Assembly: GCA_011763485.2 (NCBI GenBank)
Contig: JAANSK020270936.1
Span: forward strand, 1 to 21,233
Source of the DNA: Isoetes engelmannii
Taxonomy: Eukaryota > Streptophyta > Lycopodiopsida > Isoetales > Isoetaceae
Reading direction: 5' to 3'
DNA: 21,233 nucleotides
Shown: piece after piece, positions 1-9,458 of the stretch
Position numbering within the stretch: position 1 is the stretch's first letter
Layout: each line of letters begins with the position of its first letter
Notes under the pieces: generated by a model
Databases searched by the model: none
Told to the model about the DNA's origin: nothing
Seen by the model: the letters and a program-made list of their open reading frames with translations, nothing else
Program-made: the position numbers and the translations under genes

Positions 1-335
1 CTTGTATGAAGGCATTGCCAATGTAAATTTTATTGTAAATGAATGAATTATGTAGAGTCTCTGCTCATGAAATTAATGCTAAATTATTGTTTTTTAAGAA
101 TGAATGCTCTCAATGTAAAACTTCAATTTTTTTCACTACATCACTCCTTCAAAATAGCTACTTCCCACATTACTGCATGAGTCCCAAACACAAAAATACC
201 TCCCGTTTTTTACAAATGCGACTTAGATGTGGAATTGCTTTGGGTGGACAACACTTTTCTCTAGATAAGCTGAAGAACATTTTTAACGTGGAGGTGGCAC
301 TTATGGCTTTAGCTCATCACATGAAGATTGGGCGT

Positions 336-381
336 AATTAGAACTAAGGTTTGGACATAATTAGAACTAAGGTTTGGACAT
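336..381. repeat. 23-bp tandem repeat, two perfect copies
   Basis: The unit starts AATTAGAACTAAGG and ends TTGGACAT. It occurs at 336-358 and again at 359-381, and a third copy begins (AATT) before diverging. The perfect identity suggests recent slippage. No function is apparent. Confidence 0.9.
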
Positions 382-1427
382 AATTGCTAGGATCCAAGGA
401 TTCTACATGTTCTTCAAGTGTCAGTGGTTATCTGAGGCTGATACATGTGCCGGCTGGCAAAGCCTGGCCCTTATTTAAATTTCACTATCATGTACGATAT
501 TTAGTATTTTATTTAATATATCATACTCTTCTTACCCTCAAAAAAAGGAAAGGAAAAACTAGCAAAAAGGCACGCCCAGGGGTTTTGGTCGAGCAAGATC
601 AACCTAAAAACTATCACAAGCGCTAAACAAATGTTTTTCTCAAGTTTAGATTAAACATATGGAAGTAATCAGAATCACTGCCAAATATACATTTAGTGAG
701 AAAAATTATGATGAAATTAAATCGTACCAGAAGAAACATTTTTCACCTATTCCAGAGCATAGCATGCATGCTTTCCCCTCTTTATCATTCCTTGCCTTGA
801 AAACTGATATAAGATCACTCAAGTCTTGCAGCTTGATATAAGAGGTACTACTTGAAGTGGCAAATTATGACCGAAATTTAATGCACGATGACGAAAGAAA
901 GGTTTTATGATGCCTTAGCAGCAAAAATACCTCAAGTGTTACACTTGGCCTTCTTCATATTCATCTTGGTGTGCTTTCCATTTGCTTGACATCTTCCATC
1001 GCCTTCGAAATAGAGCAAATCTGTCCGATAGACACATCTAGTGAAGAACCTTGTGCATGGCTGATAATAATGAAAAAATTATAGGTTTAAGAAGAGAACC
1101 ATGATTGGAATTATAAATTGCAGTTGTCAAGCGGAATACAGAAAAACATGAATAGCAATCAAACAACAATAAGCAATGATAGGGAAAAAGCGTGGAAATG
1201 AAGGTACAGAGCCAATGGATTGGCCTTGGGATACAACAAGTGCAAACCATACTCGCCGTGCTTCTCTAAACTACTGCAAACAACAAGATGAAGTGTGCGA
1301 AGAGAAATTTCATAGAATTTCTAATTTGCATAGTCGTTGATGTAAAAACTTAAGAATCCAACAATGCTCATTAATTAGCTGATGTGACATGTCATGTGGA
1401 CAGACTAGAATTGCAAGAACTATTGTA

Positions 1428-1438
1428 GGGGGGGGGGG
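1428..1438. repeat. G homopolymer (11 G)
   Basis: Eleven consecutive G residues lie in otherwise AT-rich DNA. The length may be unreliable in an assembly. Confidence 0.85.
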
Positions 1439-1559
1439 TTAGGTAAGCCTGCTAAATACATTCAAACTCTAATATCATATAACATAAGATTTTGACAACC
1501 AAAACATCCCAAAACATCAAGCCTTTTATACATCCCAAACCACTGGAAAATTGGGCCCT

Positions 1560-2350
1560 GACTCCCACTTTGAAAGATAATGGGTAGGCATGATACAATA
1601 ATCAAACATTAGAGCAATATTTGAGATGATTTATTAGTTACCAGCAGGATGACTAGGTGGATTGACTTCCACTAGCTGATTGCTTATGATAACTCAATAT
1701 ACGCTTCCACTGGCCAGATCCCATTCATTCTCAACTCATGGCAGCATCCTCATTGGTCTTTTACTGCTTCTGGAAATGATTATATTAATCCTAGTGCAGA
1801 GTCTCGATTCCAAAAACTCGATGGTCTTCACGCAGAGCTCCAACAACATTTTTATAAAGCCCAGGAACGCTATCGGCATTATGCTAATTTACATTGTCTG
1901 GCTTCTTCGTAGGAAAATCCCTACATTGCATCCGTACAACAAGCTTGACTATTGTCATCTTGGTCCTTATCAAATCACTACTTAGATCAATGATGTTGCC
2001 TTTTGACTTGAGTTCCCTCCATCTATTCGCCTGCATCGCATCCGATATATCATGTTTCATTGTTTGAACCATATACATTCAATTCCTTCCCAGATAGGAT
2101 TCCCTTGCCATGTCCTCCAGTTGATATTAATCATCATGGAGACTTCGCGGTTTAGGAGACTTTGGACACTAAATTCCTTCGACGACATCTATATTACTTC
2201 GTCATATACATTTGAAGTGATTGCACCTGGAAAGCTGTAGAGAATCTGATTAACGCTCTTAAAGTTGCCGAGTTCCACCAACATTGCCTGGTTAAGCCGA
2301 GTCCAGATACTCCAGCTCCAGCGACTCGTTGTAGTCGTAGGAGGGGGATA
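1560..2350 (+). mobile_element. Ty3/gypsy LTR retrotransposon fossil, 3' end of pol
   Basis: Translations on the plus strand resemble the late part of a Ty3/gypsy polyprotein: the end of the integrase core, the integrase C-terminal region, and then a stretch that looks like a chromodomain-type tail. That tail would point to the chromovirus branch. The element is a fragment. The upstream pol and gag are absent, no LTR is recognised with certainty, and the sequence just after it may or may not contain the start of an LTR. It is clearly broken, with several breaks (roughly half a dozen), so it is probably old. It lies about 200 bp upstream of the CHCH gene's likely transcribed region and in the same orientation. 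The borders given are approximate. Confidence 0.7.
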
Positions 2351-2459
2351 GTCGATTGTACATATTCATATGTATGGTATATATAATAGATCATTGATTT
2401 TTTCGAGTATTTACAGTGTATTTCTGTAGTTCTATTTGCAGGCCGGTGGACCGCCACGA

Positions 2460-2991
2460 TGGCTGTTTAAAATATGTGGCATTTGCTTACATAGCACGCT
2501 ATCAAAGGAACTCTCTAGAGCAGCTGCCCTATTTACGTCTTAGTCAGATCTGGACCGTTGGACACGCGTGTGCGACTTGTGAGGAACCCTAGAAATCGCA
2601 GCTTTTGTTGTCGGTGGCTTGAGCGCAATTCGTCCTCTCACCCGGAGCTTCGCATTCTCTCTGGTACTTGTTCTTCGTCTTGTTGCATTTATCTCTGAAG
2701 GTTTTGATGGTCTGCATGGCAGCAGCCTTGTGGTGCTCTTGTATTTGCTTAAATGGCGTCCGTTCTCTTAGGGTTTTAGTGGTTCCTTCTCCGTTTCTGT
2801 TTTCTCTCCCTTAGCACAGAAATTATTCTAGAATTTTTAGCGGAATATCTACATGTTGTGTGGCTTTATATCATTCATAAAACCAGTCTTGCTTTAGTAT
2901 TTCATTTGAGTACCCTTCTTGTTGTTGGAGAAGTTCGTTGTGATAACGTAGTCGTTGTTTCTTTTTACAGTGAATCAGAAACTATATCGAC
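2460..2991 (+). promoter_or_regulatory. Promoter and 5' UTR region of the CHCH gene, with probable leader intron
   Basis: This lies between the Ty3/gypsy fossil and the CHCH start codon. A pyrimidine-rich, leader-like stretch sits at about 2635-2700. A good 3' splice site (CTTTTTACAG, ending at 2970) precedes the start codon by 21 nt, which suggests a 5' UTR intron. Its donor is probably near 2700 (CTGAAG followed by GTTTTG) or near 2662. No clear TATA box is visible. The transcript ends are inferred. Confidence 0.45.
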
Positions 2992-4027
2992 ATGGCTCGC
3001 AGAAGTGGAGGTGCATAATTTTGTTTTGTTATTTGTCTTCTGGTTAAGCTTCTGGTGTTATTCTTTATTTTTAATTAAGCAGTGTAATAATTTTTGAGGA
3101 CTTGAGACAAACGTACTTCAATAGCTGACATGAGATAGAAGTTAGAAGATGGTTCACATCCATTAAGAGTTGGAAGACTCATTCACTGACTTCGATTTAT
3201 TTCTAGGGCGGTCTTCTCGACCTGCACCACGGCCAATGTCCAGAAGTGCACCTGCCCCGGCACCTGGTAATGTTGTATGTCTATATTTGTGTTGTATGTC
3301 TATATTTGTGGTGCACAAATCAATTTGGGATTTTGGTTTTAAGGTTCATAGTTTTATCTTATTTTCGTCCTGCAGTCCGCCATGCACCTCCTCCAGCACC
3401 AGCTCAGCCTACTGGGTCTGGCTCTATGATGGGCGGTCTTGCTAGCACAGTGGCACAAGGTAATGTCTTTTTGATATAACTCTGTTTTTGTATTGCTTTA
3501 GATGGAGTTGTTTTATCAATTCAGGTGTTGTATACAGGAGTCGCATTTGGAACTGGCAGTGCGATTGCCCACCGTGCAATTGATGGCATTATGGGACCTA
3601 GAGTAGTGCAACACGAGACTGCTGGTTCTCCAGATGCACCTGTCCAATCAACCATGGGTTCACCGGCACTTACAACTGTTGGAGGTGCCGATGCATGTGG
3701 CAATCATATGAAAGCCTTTCAAGATGTAAGTTATTGGTACAAAGTTTGAAATTTTGTGTTAGTTGTTTGTTCTTTGACTATTTAAATGAGCTGCAATTTT
3801 CAGTGCATAAATGCGAGTGGAAGTGACATCAGCAAGTGCCAATTCTATATGGACATGCTTGCTGAATGCAGGAGGAGTTCCTCAACAACTTCAGGTATGA
3901 GTCCATATTCTCATCCTGCTATACCCACTTCTTAATGCAGTCGTGCTGATTAGTGCCTCCTGATTTTACTGTGCAGTGGTTCTTTAAATATGATTCAGGC
4001 AGCGCAACATGGGGATTGTGTCCATAG
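2992..4027 (+). CDS. Twin CX9C (CHCHD2/CHCHD10/Mix17-like) mitochondrial protein
   Basis: I model six exons: 2992-3010, 3207-3266, 3376-3459, 3538-3725, 3804-3894 and 3999-4027. All introns are GT-AG, phases agree, and the product is 156 aa. The N-terminus (MARRSGGRSSRPAPRPMS, then Pro/Ala-rich to about residue 40) is basic and low in complexity, as in plant relatives. A Gly/Ala-rich hydrophobic middle follows (about 43-74). The C-terminal CHCH domain has two CX9C pairs, C108-C118 and C129-C139, which would form disulphides after Mia40/Erv1 import into the intermembrane space. In animals and yeast this family is tied to cristae organisation, respiration and stress response, so that role is inherited here. 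The 3537/3538 acceptor was chosen because the alternative at 3524 breaks the frame. The last exon (SATWGLCP end) is the least certain part. Reading through the exon 5 donor would instead add about 14 residues. No break is seen in the conserved part. Confidence 0.9.
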
Positions 4028-4430
4028 ACATTTCTGTTTAATGGATCTATGAAGGAATAAGATAGGAAAAAAACCAGAGAACATTCATTCCTATGTAGAC
4101 CTCATCTGTCAATCCTTTTTTCAACTTTAATTCTTTGGAATTAATTAGACTTAGTTGAAAATTCATGAGTGGTGATTGTGGTTACATCTTCCCAACTACT
4201 GATGTATCATGATGAAAGATTCAGGGAACATGGGGTTTATGTTCATGGACATTTCTGTGGAATGGATTTATGAAGGAATAAGATAGGCAAAACCAGAGAA
4301 TTTTCATTCTAATCCTTTTTTCTTAAGCTTAATTTTTTGGAATTAATTAGACTTGGTATTTGAAAATTCATGGTGATTGTGGTTTCATTTTCCCAACTAT
4401 TGATGTAGCATTATGAAATTACACTTCTGT
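3992..4430 (+). repeat. Tandem duplication (about 225 bp) spanning the CHCH terminal exon and 3' UTR
   Basis: Copy 1 (about 3992-4216) and copy 2 (about 4217-4430) share GATTCAG, AACATGGGG, GACATTTCTGT, TATGAAGGAATAAGATAGG, GGAATTAATTAGACTT and GATTGTGGTT in the same order, with small indels. The repeat starts at the splice acceptor of the last CHCH exon, so copy 2 carries a second candidate terminal exon. Divergence is perhaps 15-20 percent by eye, which suggests an old duplication. Confidence 0.85.
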
Positions 4431-4616
4431 GGCTCTTAATAATCTGTTTGTTGTGGATGAGTCAGAAGACCCAATTTTTCTTACTGGGTAGAGCCAGTGC
4501 CACTGATGAATATTTAATCACCGGCTCTTAATAATCTGTTTGTTATTGATAGTTCAGCGGCTCCATTTTTTTTACTGGGCTTTGCCTTGAAAGAAGAGTC
4601 GGTGCCACTGATGAAT
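4431..4616. repeat. 92-bp tandem duplication, diverged
   Basis: GGCTCTTAATAATCTGTTTG starts at 4431 and again at 4523. Both copies continue with a CCNNTTTTTNTTACTGGG block and end with GTGCCACTGATGAAT. Copy 2 has a small insertion. This directly follows the 225-bp duplication. Confidence 0.8.
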
Positions 4617-4627
4617 CAGCAGCTTAA

Positions 4628-4828
4628 GGGTGGGTTCACACCATGGGGTTAAGTTTAGTTAAAATTAAAAAAATTTAGCTCAAATTAAGTTATTAGATAA
4701 ATTTGTTAATGTTTTAGTTAAATCAAGGGGGGTTTAAATTTTACTTGTGTCGATTAGGTTAAAAATTAGTTTAAACTTCTGTTGACATATAGTTTTGTTA
4801 AGTTAAAAGCTGACTTCTAACTGCACCC
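4628..4828. mobile_element. Possible Tourist-like MITE, AT-rich, 201 bp
   Basis: The left end GGGTGGGTTCACA follows TAA. The right end, read on the minus strand, is GGGTGCAGTTAGA, with TAC outside it. Termini starting GGGTG and a 3-bp TWA-type target fit PIF/Harbinger MITEs. The interior is AT-rich and has related motifs near both ends (GTTAAG...TTAGTTAAAA on one side, TTAACTTAAC on the other). The terminal repeats match at only about 8 of 13 positions and the flanking triplets differ, so this is tentative. Confidence 0.35.
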
Positions 4829-4831
4829 TAC

Positions 4832-5901
4832 ATTAACATTTGCTTGCATCTATCCCACTCCCCTGACCACGGTCAAGGTCTATTAAAAATTCGATGGGAG
4901 AGTCGTCGAAGTTGAAAACTTTGTGGGTTGGAGAGGCGTTGAAGTTGAGCTGTGTTGCCAAGGTGAGCTCGTGATCCAGGCGCGAGCTATCCAAGACATC
5001 GAACATGTCCATGAATAGGAAGAAGTTGTTGCACCTACAGTACAGGTAGGTCATTTTTTTGCGTTTATCATATTCTTCATATTCTTCTTTTCCTTTGATG
5101 AACGTTCTCTTTTTGGCAGTGGTAACATTTACCTAAATCCTTCAGGCCGATGGAACTTCATCTCCAACGAATGGTGATCAGAGGCAAAAAAATAAATAAC
5201 ATGAAAGCAAAATTACATGTTGGATTATCATGTGTTCATCTGCAAGGAACAGAACGATCAAAGGCATATTTCATGTGTTGTTGCTGACTATTTTTCTTTA
5301 TGGAATTGCTGTGAAATGGGTTGCCCTTTAGAGTCTACGTTATTCGAATATTCGACCTTGACTAGTCTTGATGGAAAACCTTTATGTGCTTCTTAATTAT
5401 TTTTGTCATCAATGGTGGCTAAAGTATCTTTGGTATCCGCTATCTTTAAGTGTGACATGGTGGTATTATCATAGTAGAATTTTTGCAATGATTGTTGGGG
5501 TTAGGTTTTGAATGGATTTCCACACCATCGAATTGATATGAGTTGTTTTACTCTTCAATGATGCAAAGTTCATCACCTTCTCTTCGCTATCCCTTTTTGC
5601 CATCTCTGAAACCTCATTTTGAGACTCAGATTTATATCTACTTTGTCATGACCCATTGCATGGGAGGGAATTTTAAATCTACTTTGTCATGACCCATTGC
5701 ATGGGAGGGAATTTTAAATCTTCTAAGGCAGACGGGAAGAGATTTTATGAATCTCCTATATTGTGAGTATTCTCTATCTAATTAAAAGCTGGATTTAGAT
5801 GTTAAAGTAGATATAAACTATTTTTTATTGAGATTTGCAGAAGTTTCTATCTTTTGTTTCTTGTTTCATAGACATGACACTAGCTCATTTATTGTTTGCA
5901 G
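4832..5901. other. Intergenic, no supported gene
   Basis: A 74-codon minus-strand frame at 4833-5054 has no recognisable domain. Apart from the 41-bp tandem repeat at 5637-5718 I see no element. A 3' splice-like TTGTTTGCAG at the right edge introduces the kinase-like fragment. Confidence 0.5.
5637..5718. repeat. 41-bp tandem repeat, two perfect copies
   Basis: The unit begins TCTACTTTGTCATGACCC and ends GGGAATTTTAAA. It occurs at 5637-5677 and 5678-5718 without a mismatch, so the duplication is young. TCATGACCCATTGCATGGGA within the unit contains the imperfect palindrome CCCATTGCATGGG. Confidence 0.9.
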
Positions 5902-6024
5902 ATTACAGAGCAGAGGTTTTATTGGCTCGAGTATTTGCACAAGCATGGAATTATTTATAGGGATCTAAAGCAGGAGAATGTGCTTATACAAGAATATGGG
6001 CATATAAACGAAATTACATTTGTC
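5902..6024 (+). pseudogene. AGC-family protein kinase fragment (catalytic loop region)
   Basis: The frame reads RFYWLEYLHKHGIIYRDLK then QENVLIQEYGHI. This matches the subdomain VIB catalytic loop of plant AGC kinases (AGCVIII type, close to the UCN/KIPK/D6PK pattern EYLH-GI-YRDLKPEN-LI). The YRD aspartate and lysine remain, but the invariant Pro of KPEN is Gln. About eight residues between RFY and LEYLH appear deleted, and the DFD magnesium-binding motif that should follow GHI is not recognisable. No other kinase subdomains are found nearby. A splice-acceptor-like TTTGCAG precedes it. It is a captured or decayed gene piece, probably not functional. Confidence 0.65.
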
Positions 6025-7124
6025 TCTGAAAGTGAAAAGCAAGGAGCTAGGGGTACTAAAGAAAACATAAAGCATAAAGGGAAGTTTTCACAAAGGTTTG
6101 CCTTCTTGTTTTCATGTACTAGTGCAAAAGCATGTGAAGTTATTTTTGCATATACAAGAAAAGTAGACAGCAAGAGAGTATTTCCTTTAGCCTCAGAAGT
6201 TAACTGGTTCCTAAAGATGTGTGGGAAATTGTAGGAGAACGGGCTATGGAATATGTTGCTGGGTACGGACCTAGACCAGCCCTTCCTGTCCAAATCTTAC
6301 AACCACAGTTGGGGTCAATGAAGTACCAATGAAGTACCATCAGGAAGAACATGCAAAAGCCTCAAAATTGGAAGAATAGGAGCAACTTCATAAGTAGTCA
6401 GTGCTACAAAACTCCTATAATTGGATGGAAGCAACAAGACTTGATTTCCAGAACGGGATGCTAAAGTATCCACTTGGTACATTCATATCTAATGTCGAAT
6501 TTGCGGATTCTGCCAAGGATGTGCTAAGGTATACAAGAAGCAATTTGCTACTTAGATGTTACACTGTCTAATTCAAGGACTATGAGTGTTTGGTGTCAGA
6601 ATTACCAACATTCTAGACTCTCTTTGTTATTCATGTTCCATGTCGACATATTACATGTATATTCATGTCAAATGTGCCCGATGCTCCATGCTGACATGGA
6701 GTCGCGTTATAAAAGGGTCCACATACTAGCATCTCACTACAGATCTCAAATTTAATGCCTTAAACTTTAGTTCCATTATGTTAACCATAAACAATGTTCT
6801 AAACCAGTCATAAAGTGATAACTAGAAGAATCTATTGAGATAACATTTTGAGGCATTAAAAGTGACCTTCCTGATCCTTTTAGGTCTCCACAATCTGCTA
6901 AAGATTAATAATGCATTGAGGTGTATATAAGGTACAAGAATTTGAAAGACGTAAAAAGACCCAAATGGAACGTATGAAACTAGACAAAAAACCCAATCCA
7001 ATAGATATCATGTTTGCAGTTGGAGCCTGGAGACATATCTACTCGTTATAATTTTACTGCTCTTTTGTTTGACATGTTTGGGCCTGAGTTATTTTGCTAT
7101 GTCCCATGTTACTTACGCCTTCTT
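6025..7124. other. Intergenic, one unassigned open stretch
   Basis: An open plus-strand stretch at 6204-6327 reads VPKDVWEIVGERAMEY and then AGYGPRPALPVQILQP, which has coding-like composition. Another open stretch around 6421-6540 contains KYPLGTFISNVEFADSAKD. I do not recognise either. They may be remnants of a gene captured with the kinase piece. The rest looks like ordinary AT-rich DNA. The direct repeat CCAATGAAGTACC lies near 6320. Confidence 0.35.
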
Positions 7125-7235
7125 TTATATAGGCCGGTCGTGATCAAGAACAGGTCGAAATAACAACTCCAGAAACATGTCACAACTGCCATATAAGGGT
7201 CGAAACTCGTTCAGACAGGTTGCAGCTGGCTCGGT

Positions 7236-7578
7236 TTGACTGGATCCTCTGTAACTGTTGTGAAAAACAAAAAGAAAAAATCTCAGTTGGCAGAAGAGGA
7301 TTCCCAAGTTGAAACCTTCGACGACACAGATCTGCTCCAATTGGTTCTACAAATCCCAAGTGATAATGGCAATGGAGTTGAAAGCTTCCAGAGAAGAGCA
7401 GAAGACAATATCAGCATATTTGAAGGCATCAAGAGAGGAGGTAAGAGCACTAGCAACATACTTGAAAGCATCCAAGGAAGAGGTAAAGGCAGCACGTGAA
7501 GAGATTACCAAGCTTAAAAATGGAATTGGTAGCACAAATTACTTCAATCGGAAATCAATTGTCAGAACAAGAGGATAA
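7236..7578 (+). pseudogene. LINE A ORF1, first (duplicated) coiled-coil copy
   Basis: A basic start (MTGSSVTVVKNKKKKSQ) runs in one frame. The neighbouring frame continues with LKASREEQKTISAYLKASRE and EVRALATYLKASKEEVKAAR, a strongly heptad-like coiled coil. This copy closely matches 7606-7968 but lacks an internal segment of about 90 bp (equivalent to roughly 7818-7900), and it ends in another frame. It is a tandem duplicate of the ORF1 N-terminal half. Confidence 0.7.
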
Positions 7579-7599
7579 AGCTTACAGGTCGACAAAGAT

Positions 7600-8334
7600 A
7601 ATAGTAACTCGACGACACAGATCTGCTCCAATTGGTTCTACAAATCTCAAGCGATAATGGCAATGGGGTTGAAAGCTTCTAGAGAAGAGCAGAAGACAAT
7701 AGCAGCAGATTTGAAGGCATCAAGAGAGGAGGTAAGAGCACTAGCAACAGACTTGAACGCATCCAGGGAAGAGGTAAAGGCAACAAGTGAAGAGATTACC
7801 AAGCTTAAAAATGGCATTGATGAAATTGATGGGAAAGTTGGAGAATTGCAAGCTGATCAAGGCCCACCAGCAGGTTATGGCAATCCTTCTACTGACCAAT
7901 TGGTAGCACAAACAACTTCTTCAATCGGAAATCAATTGTCAGAACAAGAGGATAAAGCTTACAAGTAAAATATAATAGTAGCTTGTCTTAGCGAGGAAGA
8001 AGGAGAGAATATTTTAGAAATAGTAGATGATTTTTTCCAGAGCACTATGCATCTAACAAATCCTAGACATACCTAGTGTAGAAGAATTGGCAAGAGAGTA
8101 GATGGCCGCTCAAGGTCAATTTTGCTCAAGTTTGGGAATCTGAAAACAAGAGCACGTGTTATGCAACACAAAAATCATCTAAATGGCCATAAGATATGGC
8201 TCAATGATGATCTTACTGTACAACAACAGAAAGACCGCAAATTGCTTTTAGAAGAAGTACGAAAATTGAAAGATGAAGGTGAACAAGCTTATATTGTGAA
8301 TAATAAATTAGTGATTAGAAACCGGGATACATAG
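7600..8334 (+). pseudogene. LINE A ORF1: coiled coil plus C-terminal nucleic-acid-binding domain
   Basis: The open part at 7657-7968 encodes three 14-residue coiled-coil repeats, LKASREEQKTIAAD, LKASREEVRALATD and LNASREEVKATSEE. A Gly/Pro-containing linker follows (QADQGPPAGYGNPSTDQL). After an interruption, 8122-8334 encodes LKFGNLKTRARVMQHKNHL, LNDDLTVQQQKDRK and a YIVNNKLVIRNR end. That pattern (RPLLVKF, then a kinked helix, then DLT) is typical of the C-terminal domain of ORF1 proteins in L1/Jockey-like LINEs, which bind the element's RNA as trimers. The two parts lie in different frames, so ORF1 is broken. It stops just before the endonuclease. Confidence 0.7.
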
Positions 8335-8340
8335 GGATGC

Positions 8341-9458
8341 TCGAGTGAGAAAAGAATTGTCAACAATTTGCAAATGTTTTCTGGATACGATGTGCTTGCT
8401 TTCACTGAAACTTGGGAACATGAAACGAATAGATCACTGGATATACAAGGATTTACTTTGCTAGAAGCCGTTTGAAATTTTCAAGGCAACAGTAGAAGAG
8501 GATGGGGCGGCATAGCATGCTACATTCGGAAGGATATCAGCAAAGCGGTTACATTGGTAAGCAAAGATAAATTTTCTCAATACATTTGGCTGAAAATATC
8601 TTCGGGTATAACTGTGATTTATGTAGCAATTGTCTACTTTGCTCCTTTGGATCCATATCCAGCATTTACATATGGGACTAATGGATTGAGTGAAGAAGAT
8701 CCGCTTAGGCATCTTGCAGAAGATATATCTACCTATAAACAGAACGGGAAGGTTTTTATATCTGGAGACTTGAATGAAGAATTGGTAGCAAACAAGCTAC
8801 ATTGCTTTCAGGTGAAGGTAATATTTTATAGTTGAATGAGCATTCAGATGGTTTGTTTTGTTGGCCACGCCAATCACCAGACAGTGGAAAGAATAAAATG
8901 GGCATGCATGTTCTTGCTTTATGCGAATCCTTCAAATTCAGTGGACTTGTGAGATTTCCAGGGACAAATTGTTTTAGTTGCACGCAACCAAATGGAAATA
9001 GTACTATTGATCTTGTGCTAGGAGATCCAGATGCAATTGGGTATGCGATCGATTTTACGGCATTGGATAGAAATCCAGATTTTGATCATGTTCCTTTTAT
9101 GTTTCAACTGAATGCTCATGTTGTTAAACGTCCAGCTGATGTCTCTCCTCCCAAAAGAATAAAGCTTGCTTATAAACTTGCAAATAAATATGGAAGTGCA
9201 TTGACAGCTCAATTAGAGGGGTTACATTTACAGAAATCCCTAGAAGAGAAAAGCAGGAGGTTAACTGATGTCATCATTGACACAACATGTGATATATCTG
9301 GCTTTATTCCTACTAGGAAGAGACGCCATAATGAGTGGTTTGATGCAGACTGTCTCAATGCAAAAAAAGAGTACACGAAATCTATAGATCCCAATGTTCA
9401 CAAGCAATATAAAAATTCAATTAGGCAAGAAAAGAGAGATTGGATGCGCAGACATTAG
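8341..9458 (+). pseudogene. LINE A endonuclease domain (APE-type) of ORF2
   Basis: The exonuclease-endonuclease-phosphatase fold motifs are visible in order: FTETW (8401-8415, metal-binding Glu), RGWGGIACYIRKD (about 8500-8535), GDLN (8764-8775), TIDLVLGD (9003-9026) and DHVPF (9084-9098, catalytic Asp-His). This enzyme nicks target DNA for target-primed reverse transcription. A stop lies early in the domain (8461-8475) and a frameshift lies near 8800-8830, between two long open stretches (8554-8835 and 8832-9458). The catalytic residues have largely survived, so the decay is moderate. Confidence 0.85.

Larger units (their letters stand above)
1..1559. other. AT-rich intergenic region, no supported gene
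   Basis: Reading frames here are short (at most about 100 codons), have no recognisable domain, and are not joined by convincing splice sites. The stretch holds one 23-bp tandem repeat (336-381) and an 11-G run (1428-1438). I see no RNA gene and no complete mobile element. Confidence 0.5.

Noticed and set aside
39-341. 100-codon plus-strand frame
   Set aside because: No recognised domain, amino-acid composition like translated AT-rich DNA, and no splice or promoter support.
3525-3537. Alternative acceptor TTATCAATTCAG for CHCH exon 4
   Set aside because: Using it shifts the frame. The acceptor ending at 3537 restores the conserved GVAFGTGSAIAHRAIDG segment.
4833-5054. 73-codon minus-strand frame ending next to the possible MITE
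   Set aside because: It looked like it might be an element-encoded protein, but I see no transposase motif and it lies outside the proposed termini.
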